The notes below the pieces were generated by a model that did not search any database, was not told the DNA's origin, and saw only the letters and a program-made list of their open reading frames with translations. A program made the position numbers and the translations under genes. A DNA stretch of 6,851 bases from Desulfobacter sp. (GTDB taxonomy: Bacteria > Desulfobacterota > Desulfobacteria > Desulfobacterales > Desulfobacteraceae), in NCBI GenBank assembly GCA_030145005.1, contig JAQYWJ010000116.1:1-6851 (forward strand). The letters are read 5' to 3'. Of this stretch, positions 1-5,907 are shown one piece after another. How positions within the stretch are numbered: position 1 is the stretch's first letter; each line of letters begins with the position of its first letter.

Positions 1-47
1 CACCTATTTCGGCGTGAATTTCGTTTTATCCGGGCTTCACAGTTACG

Positions 48-215
48 GCTAAGGCCCGTGGTCAGAATTAAATCTGCCACAGATGCGCCGGATTTTAAGT
101 CGCCATCAAGGCACGCCAATGTAATCAGATTGTTCCTGATGTCCTTTGGCGTAACGCCGAGGGCGGCTTAAAAGACAAGCAGATGGGCGATTTTATTTTG
201 ACCATGGGCCTTAGC
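48..215. repeat. 168-bp imperfect palindrome
   Basis: The left arm starts GCTAAGGCCC at 48 and the right arm ends GGGCCTTAGC at 215. In the outermost 27 positions (48-74 against 189-215) 24 can pair. Further matching blocks follow inward: TTTTAAG at 93-99 with CTTAAAA at 167-173, ACGCCAA at 113-119 with TTGGCGT at 146-152, and ATCAG at 124-128 with CTGAT at 136-140. All blocks centre on about position 132, so the whole length folds into one long hairpin with a 7-nt loop and a few bulges. It could be a miniature transposable element, a structured RNA, or two inverted copies of a short decayed segment. The sequence does not decide between these. Confidence 0.75.
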
Positions 216-258
216 AGGCTCTGAACAACAGATATCTGTCCAAGCCGACTTCATCAGC

Positions 259-311
259 AAGGCTTCGCCGGTTTCATCTCAAATACTCAAAAGCACCTCC
301 GGCGTTGCCTT
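259..311. repeat. 13-bp imperfect inverted repeat
   Basis: AAGGCTTCGCCGG (259-271) faces CCGGCGTTGCCTT (299-311); 11 of 13 positions pair, with a two-base T/T mismatch in the middle and a 27-nt loop. It is followed by a run of A rather than T on the plus strand, and on the minus strand the T run comes before the stem, so it does not look like an intrinsic terminator in either direction. Confidence 0.6.
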
Positions 312-395
312 AAAAAAATTATTGGCACCAAATGATTTTTCAACAATCGTTACTGTAATAGATTATTCTATCGCTCTATATATCGGAATTTGTAT

Positions 396-507
396 TTAGT
401 ACACCACGGCGTAAGTCCGTATACAGTTTTTTAGCCCGGCAAACTTCTTTAAATCAGGGCATCCGGCGTTTATGAACCGTGTACATATTTACGCCGTGGT
501 GTACTAA
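396..507. mobile_element. MITE-like element with perfect 19-bp inverted ends
   Basis: TTAGTACACCACGGCGTAA (396-414) is repeated exactly in inverted form, TTACGCCGTGGTGTACTAA (489-507). Pairing continues weakly inward through GTATAC/GTACAC-like sequence. Nothing between the arms codes for protein. If the element proper is 399-504 (106 bp, GTACACC to GGTGTAC), it is flanked by TA on both sides (397-398 and 505-506). That is the duplication expected for Tc1/mariner/IS630-type transposition. Because the TA also falls inside the repeat symmetry, this is suggestive only. Short length, long perfect ends and no gene fit a miniature inverted-repeat transposable element; the parent element is not in the window. 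Confidence 0.65.
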
Positions 508-585
508 GAGCCTGTTTGAAAATTGATGAATCGGCTGGAATCTCATGAAATTTCGCTTCGCCCCCCTAATTTTTAAACAGACTCT
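507..585. repeat. 79-bp imperfect palindrome abutting the MITE-like element
   Basis: AGAGCCTGTTTGAAAATT (507-524) pairs with AATTTTTAAACAGACTCT (568-585), matching at 16 of 18 positions. The interior is non-coding. Its left end coincides with the right end of the preceding element, so the two share base 507. The ends differ from those of its neighbour, so it is a separate element, either a second small insertion or an intergenic hairpin repeat. Confidence 0.55.
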
Positions 586-607
586 AAAAATTACATTTTG
601 TCCGGTT

Positions 608-652
608 ATTTTTTTAAGCTATTGTATAAAAGATAAAATAGCTTAAAAAAAT
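608..652. repeat. Perfect 16-bp AT-rich inverted repeat
   Basis: ATTTTTTTAAGCTATT (608-623) and AATAGCTTAAAAAAAT (637-652) are exact inverted copies around a 13-nt loop. The T run is on the 5' side and the A run on the 3' side on both strands, which is the wrong polarity for an intrinsic terminator. A protein-binding site or a DNA hairpin upstream of the promoter is possible; the function is unknown. Confidence 0.6.
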
Positions 653-682
653 GATTTTGAATCCGTTTTTGTTCAGGACGTT

Positions 683-830
683 CCCGGGTAAGGGTTTTCC
701 CAATTAAACTTGACAAGGGAAACATATATTAATATAGATTGACCGAATTTGTATTTTCTGGACGTATCGCAGAAAATCGGCATGACAAATGTTGTTCTGC
801 GAAAAATATTGGCCTGGGGACTTACCCGGG
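683..830. repeat. 10-bp inverted repeat bracketing the promoter
   Basis: CCCGGGTAAG (683-692) recurs inverted as CTTACCCGGG (821-830). The left copy lies 17 nt upstream of the -35 box and the right copy lies in the leader, about 50 nt before the qrcA start. Both are GC-rich inside otherwise AT-rich sequence. This could be a pair of operator sites acting by looping, or chance. Confidence 0.4.
710..738 (+). promoter_or_regulatory. Predicted sigma70-type promoter of the qrc operon
   Basis: A perfect -35 box TTGACA (710-715) is followed, after a 17-nt spacer, by TATAGA (733-738) in a very AT-rich stretch. Transcription would start near 745 and give a leader of about 130 nt before qrcA. No other equally good promoter is seen upstream of qrcA, and the tight gene spacing downstream suggests that the whole operon is read from here. 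Confidence 0.6.
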
Positions 831-878
831 GCCGCAAGGGTATGGTAACATCAACATTTTAACATTGATGGAGTTTTC
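745..878 (+). promoter_or_regulatory. Long, potentially structured leader of qrcA
   Basis: Three local hairpins can be drawn. The first is CGCAGAA (768-774) with TTCTGCG (795-801). The second is GGCC plus GGG (811-819) with CCC plus GGCC (825-833). The third is CATCAA (849-854) with TTGATG (865-870), whose right arm touches the ribosome site GGAG (870-873). TTACC (822-826) could instead pair with GGTAA (844-848), excluding the second hairpin. There is no T run that would make an attenuator, and I recognise no riboswitch class. Control of qrcA translation through the last hairpin is possible but speculative. Confidence 0.35.
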
Positions 879-1550
879 ATGAGCGAGTTAGAAAACAAAG
901 CAAACGATGGTCCTGGGGGGGGTGCGCACCACGGCACCAACAATGGTCCAGAAGATGACAAGGGCTTAGGCCTTGGCGTCATCTTTTTTATGGGGGCATT
1001 TCTGGTATGCTTCCTGTCGGGCTGGCTGCTGTTTCCAAAATTGCTTTATTCAAAAAAGGAGCAGCCTTTTAATTTCGATCACAACCTTCATGTCGAAGAA
1101 GCAGGTGATTGTGAAACCTGCCATTTTTTCAGAGAAGACGGTACCTTCTCCGGAATCCCGGGCCTGGAAGCCTGTATGGAATGTCATACGGATGAACCCA
1201 TGGGAGAGACCGATGACGAAGCCGTTTTTGTAGAGGAGTATGTAGCCCAGGGGAAGGAAGTGCCTTGGTTGATTTATGCCAAACAGCCTGATTGCGTGTT
1301 TTTCTCCCATGCCGCTCATACGGTTGCAGGCGGCATGGATTGTAAGACCTGCCATGGTCACATTGGTGAATCATCATCTTCGCGGCCCTATGAGGAAAAT
1401 AGAATTACCGGCTACAGCCGTGATATCTGGGGCAAGAATATCTGGGGGATCAAAAAGAATTCCTGGGATCGTATGAAGATGGATGACTGCGCGGACTGCC
1501 ACCGGGAAAAAATGGGTCACAAGGGCTACTGCTTCCAGTGCCACAAGTAA
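879..1550 (+). CDS. qrcA: Menaquinone reductase, multihaem cytochrome c subunit QrcA
   Basis: QrcA is the electron-entry subunit of Qrc, anchored in the membrane with its haems in the periplasm, and takes electrons from type I cytochrome c3. The protein has 223 residues. A glycine/histidine-rich cytoplasmic head of about 28 residues is followed by one hydrophobic span (about 29-52) that looks like an uncleaved signal anchor. Five CxxCH haem sites follow at 78-82, 99-103, 155-159, 204-208 and 218-222. Two F-x-H-x2-H stretches (65-71 and 142-147) precede haem sites and probably supply distal histidine ligands, as in class III cytochromes. The start is supported by GGAG at 870-873, 5 nt upstream. 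Qrc of Desulfovibrio vulgaris is described as containing six c haems, but only five canonical sites are visible here. The unpaired C139 is the only other periplasmic cysteine. The identification rests on this architecture and on qrcBCD following directly. Confidence 0.92.
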   Translation: MSELENKANDGPGGGAHHGTNNGPEDDKGLGLGVIFFMGAFLVCFLSGWLLFPKLLYSKKEQPFNFDHNLHVEEAGDCETCHFFREDGTFSGIPGLEACMECHTDEPMGETDDEAVFVEEYVAQGKEVPWLIYAKQPDCVFFSHAAHTVAGGMDCKTCHGHIGESSSSRPYEENRITGYSRDIWGKNIWGIKKNSWDRMKMDDCADCHREKMGHKGYCFQCHK

Positions 1551-1594
1551 GATACCTCAAGGACAAGAATTTCAAAGTTTATAAAGGATGACTT

Positions 1595-3715
1595 ATGAAA
1601 ATTGACAGACGAAGCTTCTTGGGATTGGGACTTGGCGCGGCAGCCGGCATCGCGCTTTCCCCTGTGGGTGTCAAGCTGACAGATGATTCTTCCATCTGGA
1701 CCCAGAATTGGCCCTGGACCCCTGTCCCTGAAGACGGAGAAATAACCTATGACCGATCCGTATGCAGCCTGTGTCCAGGTGCCTGCGGCATCAGCGTCAG
1801 AAAAATAAACGGACGGCCTGTTAAGATCGAAGGCCTTGACGATCACCCTATTAATAACGGTGGTGCCTGTCTCCACGGCATTTCCGGCCTGCAGTATCTT
1901 TATGATCCTGCCAGAATAAAAACCCCGTTAAAGAAAAACGGAAACAAATTTGAAAAGATTTCCTGGGATGAGGCCATTTCACTTGTGGCCCAAAAATTGG
2001 GTGAAATCCGTGAAAGCGACACACCTGAATCCCTCGGTCTGATCACTGGTGCCGACAACGGATCCATGAGCCGGCTTTTTGAACGGTTTATGGGTGCTTT
2101 CGGCTCTCCCAATACCTATACCATGCCAAGCCTTGAATCCAATCTGGCGCTGACGGCTGCTGCCATTCACAGTGCAGATCGAAGCCTTGGGTTTGATCTT
2201 GATCATTCCGATTTCATTTTAAGTTTCGGTGCGGCAATTATTGAAGGCTGGGGTTCACCTGTTGCCTGTATCCAGGCTAATGCGTCAAGACGTGAACGCA
2301 AGGCCAAACTTGTACAGGTTGATTACAGACTGTCTAATACGGCCAATGCCGCAGATAAGATTATTGCCGTGAAACCCGGCACTGAAGCAGACCTGGCATT
2401 GGGTCTTTGTGCGGTACTGCTTGCAAAGACCCAGATTTCAACCAACACGCTTTACGGGGACGTCAACAAGTTAGCTTTCGCTGCCATGTTGGAAAAAGAG
2501 TATACACCGGACAAGGTGGAGGCGATCACTGGTGTCAAAGCTGCCGATATTGAGGCCCTTGCCATGGAGTTTATCAAGGCAAAGGCACCTGTGGCCGTGC
2601 CGGGAAAGGGCAGGGGAGATGTTGGTCAAAGCCTTCGTGAATTCGCTGCAGTCCAGGCCCTTAATGCACTGGCAGGCCGCCTGAACAAAGAAGGTGGCGT
2701 GTTTGTCATGTGGCCGGCCGGTTATTTAAACTTTCCCGAAAATGTAATGGATGCTGCTGCTGAACAGGGCGCGGGCAAGGCTAAACTTGCCGGTTCCGTT
2801 AATGAACTGGTTGACAAGCTTGAAAAGGACGGTGGCCTTTCAGCCCTGTTTATTTATAATGCCAATCCCTGCTATGCTTTGAACAACCCTGAAAAAGTCA
2901 AGGCAGCCATGGACAAAGTTGGATTCAAGGTCAGCTTTAGTTCTTTCATGGATGAAACTGCCCTTAGATCTGATGTGATTCTGCCTGCATCCATTTTCCT
3001 TGAACGCCTTGAAGATGTCGTTTCCGGTGCGGGTCTTGCTAAAACAGTCGTGGGACTGTGTCGGCCCATGGTTAAACCCGTATTTGACACCAAACATCCT
3101 GGAGATGCACTGATCCTTCTTGCACAGGCCATGGGTGCCGGCATTGCACAAAGTTTTTCCTGGGAATCCTATGAGGCCTGCCTTGAAGAAGTGACGGAAA
3201 AAATCTGGGATACCCTGTCCGACGACGGGTATGTCGTCATTGATGACAAGCCGCCTGTGGGAACCCCTGCAACGGATTTTACCTTTCTTGTTTCCGCCCC
3301 CAAAGTTGCTGTGCCCATGGGTGAAGGCGATTACACCCTGGTACCTGTTGATAAGATGCGGCTTGCCGGCGGTTCAATGACATCTTCTCCCTTTGCTGTT
3401 AAAACCGTTTCCGATACGGTCCTTTCAGGAAAATACAGTGTTGTTGAAATTAATCCGACCACTGCAGGCGTCTTGAAAGACGGTGATATTGCTGTCCTTA
3501 AAACCGCCATGGGAACGGCGAAGGTGAAAATCGGCTTTAATGAAGGTATTCTGCCCGGCGTGATCGGTATGCCAAGGGGGCTTGGACATGCCTTCAATAA
3601 TCCTTATGTGGCCGGTAAAGGTGTCAATGTCAATGATCTGATCGGCCCGGTCATCGAGCCTGGTTCAGGACTGGATGCTGCCTTTGGAATTAAAGCCTCC
3701 CTTTCCAAGGCGTAA
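1595..3715 (+). CDS. qrcB: Menaquinone reductase, molybdopterin-family subunit QrcB
   Basis: QrcB is the large periplasmic subunit of Qrc and belongs to the molybdopterin oxidoreductase superfamily. The purified Desulfovibrio complex is reported to lack molybdenum, so its role is electron transfer and structure. The protein has 706 residues and begins with a twin-arginine signal (RRSFLG at 5-10, hydrophobic to about 24), so it is exported folded. A full Fe-S motif follows: C57-x2-C60-x3-C64-x27-C92. The Rossmann-like middle part has the superfamily's VKPGTEADLALG stretch (259-270) and ANPCYAL (423-429). A C-terminal molydop-binding-like beta domain runs from about 579 to the end. Where catalytic relatives carry the Cys, Sec or Ser molybdenum ligand, the sequence reads MPSLESN (177-183), with no Cys. 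AAAGGA at 1583-1588 supports the start. The gap to qrcA is 44 nt. Confidence 0.94.
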   Translation: MKIDRRSFLGLGLGAAAGIALSPVGVKLTDDSSIWTQNWPWTPVPEDGEITYDRSVCSLCPGACGISVRKINGRPVKIEGLDDHPINNGGACLHGISGLQYLYDPARIKTPLKKNGNKFEKISWDEAISLVAQKLGEIRESDTPESLGLITGADNGSMSRLFERFMGAFGSPNTYTMPSLESNLALTAAAIHSADRSLGFDLDHSDFILSFGAAIIEGWGSPVACIQANASRRERKAKLVQVDYRLSNTANAADKIIAVKPGTEADLALGLCAVLLAKTQISTNTLYGDVNKLAFAAMLEKEYTPDKVEAITGVKAADIEALAMEFIKAKAPVAVPGKGRGDVGQSLREFAAVQALNALAGRLNKEGGVFVMWPAGYLNFPENVMDAAAEQGAGKAKLAGSVNELVDKLEKDGGLSALFIYNANPCYALNNPEKVKAAMDKVGFKVSFSSFMDETALRSDVILPASIFLERLEDVVSGAGLAKTVVGLCRPMVKPVFDTKHPGDALILLAQAMGAGIAQSFSWESYEACLEEVTEKIWDTLSDDGYVVIDDKPPVGTPATDFTFLVSAPKVAVPMGEGDYTLVPVDKMRLAGGSMTSSPFAVKTVSDTVLSGKYSVVEINPTTAGVLKDGDIAVLKTAMGTAKVKIGFNEGILPGVIGMPRGLGHAFNNPYVAGKGVNVNDLIGPVIEPGSGLDAAFGIKASLSKA

Positions 3716-3747
3716 ACTGTTTTAAGAAATCTTTTTAAGAGGTTCTG

Positions 3748-4605
3748 ATGATAGAAAATAAAAAAGTCCATAAGTTCGGAATGGTTGTTGATCTGGACAA
3801 ATGCACGGGATGCGGTGCCTGCATGGTCTCGTGCATGTCCGAGAATAACGTTCCGTTTAAGGAGGATGAATCCAACAAAAAGGACAGCATCACCTGGATG
3901 CGGGTGTACAAACTGACCAATGGAAAGTCCTTTCCGGAAACTGAAATAGTTTATTTGCCCCGTCCCTGCCAGCACTGCGGCGGAATCGGTGACCATGGTC
4001 ATTCTCCCTGCGTATCCGTCTGTCCTGCCACTGCAACCGACTACGGTTATGATACAGGTATTGTCAGCCAGATCTATACCCGTTGCTTTGGCTGCCGGTA
4101 CTGCATGGGGGCATGCCCGTACCATGCCAGATACTTTAACTGGTGGGATCCCAAATGGCCCAAGGGTATGGAAAATTACTTAAGTCCGAATGTGTCCCCG
4201 CGTATGCGAGGTGTGGTTGAGAAATGCTCCTTTTGCTATCACAGGTATCAGTTGGCCCGGGAACAGGCCATGATCGAAGACCGTGAAATAGAAGAGATGG
4301 AGTATCAGACCGCATGCACCACAGCGTGCCCGGCAGGTGCCATTGTGTTTGGTGACCTGAACAACCCTGCCCACAAGGTCCATCAGATCGTTAAACCTGA
4401 TCCCCATCCTGACCCAATGAATCACAAGGTTGTGGGAAAATCCAGAAACCCGAAAGTTTTCAGGCTGCTTGAACGTCTTGGCACCAACCCCAAGGTGTAT
4501 TACATGTCTGATCGGGAATGGGTCAGAAAGGCCGGGGACAACTACCTTAAAGGTGAGTGGGAAAATGTTAAAACCCATCATGGGGCGTCTTCATCCCATG
4601 GTTAA
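3748..4605 (+). CDS. qrcC: Menaquinone reductase, iron-sulfur subunit QrcC
   Basis: QrcC is the ferredoxin-like electron-transfer subunit that links QrcA/QrcB to the quinone site in QrcD. The protein has 285 residues and exactly 16 cysteines in four groups: 19/22/25/29, 74/77/88/92, 113/116/119/123 and 160/163/190/194. This is the usual layout of four cubane clusters in the DmsB/PsrB/NrfC superfamily. Pairing the groups in the ferredoxin manner gives four complete 4-Cys sets. It has no signal peptide, so it probably crosses the membrane bound to QrcB, using that protein's Tat signal. A tail of about 90 residues after the last cysteine, ending in a Ser/His-rich stretch, probably contacts QrcD. 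AAGAGG at 3737-3742 supports the start, and the gap to qrcB is 32 nt. Confidence 0.93.
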   Translation: MIENKKVHKFGMVVDLDKCTGCGACMVSCMSENNVPFKEDESNKKDSITWMRVYKLTNGKSFPETEIVYLPRPCQHCGGIGDHGHSPCVSVCPATATDYGYDTGIVSQIYTRCFGCRYCMGACPYHARYFNWWDPKWPKGMENYLSPNVSPRMRGVVEKCSFCYHRYQLAREQAMIEDREIEEMEYQTACTTACPAGAIVFGDLNNPAHKVHQIVKPDPHPDPMNHKVVGKSRNPKVFRLLERLGTNPKVYYMSDREWVRKAGDNYLKGEWENVKTHHGASSSHG

Positions 4606-4636
4606 CTTGCATAAAACTATTTAGGAGTAATTAGAT

Positions 4637-5896
4637 ATGGATGATGCATTAATACCCGAAGGCGCCAAACGGTGTGCATTCCCAATATTCATGATTGGCA
4701 TTGTCATCGTGGGTGCTGTACTGCTTTGGGGCGTTTATGCCATGTTTCTGTGCTGGTTTAAAGGCCTGAATCAGACCAACATGAACGATTACTACGGATT
4801 TGCCCTGTGGATCTGGGCTGATCTGGCAGTCATTGCGGTTGGTGGCGGTGCTTTCTTCACAGGTCTTTTGAAATACATTTTCAAGGTTGATGAGCTCAAA
4901 AATATTATCAACTTTGCCGTGATCATCGGTTTTATCTGCTATAGTTCCGCGCTGCTGATCCTGGCCATTGATATTGGACAGCCGCTGCGCGGCTGGTTTA
5001 TTTTCTGGCATGCCAATGTGCATTCCATGCTTACAGAGGTGGCCTATTGTCTGTCCTGCTATTTTGCAGTACTGACCATTGAATTTATTCCCAATATCCT
5101 GGAAAACCGCCAGGCCAACAAGGTGCCCTTTTTTCACCATCTGGCCCACAATATGCACGAGGTGATGGCCGTATTTGCCGCCACCGGCGCTTTTTTGAGT
5201 TTTTTCCACCAGGGGTCGCTGGGCGGTGTGGCCGGCGTTATGTTTGGCCGTCCTTTTGCCTACCGCGAAGGCCTTTTGATCTGGCCATGGACCTTTTTCC
5301 TGTTTACCTGGTCTGCCGCAGCATTTGGCCCCTGCTTCACCCTGCTGGTGACCAAGATTACGGAAAGAATCACGGGTAAAAAGCTGGTAGGAGATAAAAC
5401 CATCAATCTGCTGGCAAAAATTTCCGGGTGGATGATTACCACCTATATTATTGCCAAGATCATTGATACCATTTACTGGGCATTCGTAACCGCCCCATCC
5501 ATGGGCTTCAAACTGAGCCATTTTTACAGCAATAACGGGCTCTACGGATACTGGATGTTGATTACCGAAGTGATTCTATGCGGTGTTGTGCCGGGGTTGC
5601 TTCTGATTAATAAAAGCACCCGGGAAAATCCCACCACCCGCACCATTGCCATAATTCTGGGCGTCATTGGTGTTTGCCTGAACCGGTGGGTTATGGTGCT
5701 TCAGATCATGGCCGTGCCTGTGATGTCCTTTGACACCTGGGCATTGTATATCCCCAGCTGGCAGGAAGTGGCCACCACCATTTTGCCTGTTGCTTACGGA
5801 ATTATCCTGATTGCCGTTGCATACCGGTACCTGCCGGTATTCCCCCAGGAACTTGAACTTAACGAATCTGCCGATGCGGCAGCTCAAAACGGATAA
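4637..5896 (+). CDS. qrcD: Menaquinone reductase, integral membrane subunit QrcD (NrfD family)
   Basis: QrcD is the membrane subunit that binds and reduces menaquinone. It is an NrfD/PsrC-type protein related to ActC/ActF of alternative complex III. The protein has 419 residues with about ten hydrophobic spans, roughly at 15-40, 55-80, 90-112, 125-150, 172-192, 213-240, 262-285, 302-325, 335-358 and 378-402. Family-like landmarks are the polar helix start WHANVHSMLTE (124-134), HQGSLGG (191-197) at a helix end, the WPWTFFLF helix (216-223) and PSWQE (373-377). The number of spans matches the ten-helix form of the family. AGGAG at 4623-4627, 9 nt before the ATG, supports the start. The gene begins 31 nt after qrcC and is followed after 11 nt by a small membrane-protein gene with a stronger ribosome site. 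Confidence 0.94.
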   Translation: MDDALIPEGAKRCAFPIFMIGIVIVGAVLLWGVYAMFLCWFKGLNQTNMNDYYGFALWIWADLAVIAVGGGAFFTGLLKYIFKVDELKNIINFAVIIGFICYSSALLILAIDIGQPLRGWFIFWHANVHSMLTEVAYCLSCYFAVLTIEFIPNILENRQANKVPFFHHLAHNMHEVMAVFAATGAFLSFFHQGSLGGVAGVMFGRPFAYREGLLIWPWTFFLFTWSAAAFGPCFTLLVTKITERITGKKLVGDKTINLLAKISGWMITTYIIAKIIDTIYWAFVTAPSMGFKLSHFYSNNGLYGYWMLITEVILCGVVPGLLLINKSTRENPTTRTIAIILGVIGVCLNRWVMVLQIMAVPVMSFDTWALYIPSWQEVATTILPVAYGIILIAVAYRYLPVFPQELELNESADAAAQNG

Positions 5897-5907
5897 AGGA
5901 GGTTTTA

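Larger units (their letters stand above)
1..700. other. Gene-free, palindrome-rich upstream region
   Basis: I see no gene that can be defended here. Frames on both strands are short and interrupted, and none resembles a known protein. The stretch is instead filled with inverted repeats, listed separately at 48-215, 259-311, 396-507, 507-585 and 608-652, plus a perfect 12-bp palindrome ACAGATATCTGT at 228-239. The repeats differ in sequence, so they are not copies of one element. The most economical reading is an intergenic zone that has collected small non-autonomous elements or decayed insertions. A minus-strand frame from about 170 stays open to the left edge and could belong to a gene beginning or ending outside the window. 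Confidence 0.6.

Noticed and set aside
1..170. Minus-strand frame open to the left edge, with protein-like sequence GVTPKDIRNNLITLA
   Set aside because: It has no start with a ribosome site and no recognised family, and it lies largely inside the palindrome. It cannot be called without sequence to the left.
48..215. Integron attC site
   Set aside because: Length and imperfect symmetry are in range, but the paired RYYYAAC and GTTRRRY end boxes are not found at the outer ends, and no integrase or cassette array is present.
608..652. Intrinsic terminator
   Set aside because: The stem is AT-rich and the T run is on the 5' side, with A on the 3' side, on both strands.
1526..1876. 116-codon minus-strand frame across the qrcA/qrcB junction
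   Set aside because: It is antisense to the Tat signal and Fe-S motif of qrcB; low plausibility as a protein.
1595..3715. Catalytic molybdoenzyme such as polysulfide or thiosulfate reductase
   Set aside because: No Cys/Sec/Ser ligand context is visible, and the gene sits between a QrcA-type cytochrome and QrcC/QrcD, which identifies the Qrc complex.
3604..4125. 173-codon minus-strand frame across the qrcB/qrcC junction
   Set aside because: It is antisense to two well-supported genes and their ribosome site, with no protein family resemblance.
4649..5521. 290-codon open frame on the minus strand inside qrcD
   Set aside because: It lies opposite the hydrophobic codons of a clear NrfD-type gene, has no ribosome site or recognisable domain, and is an expected antisense artefact.
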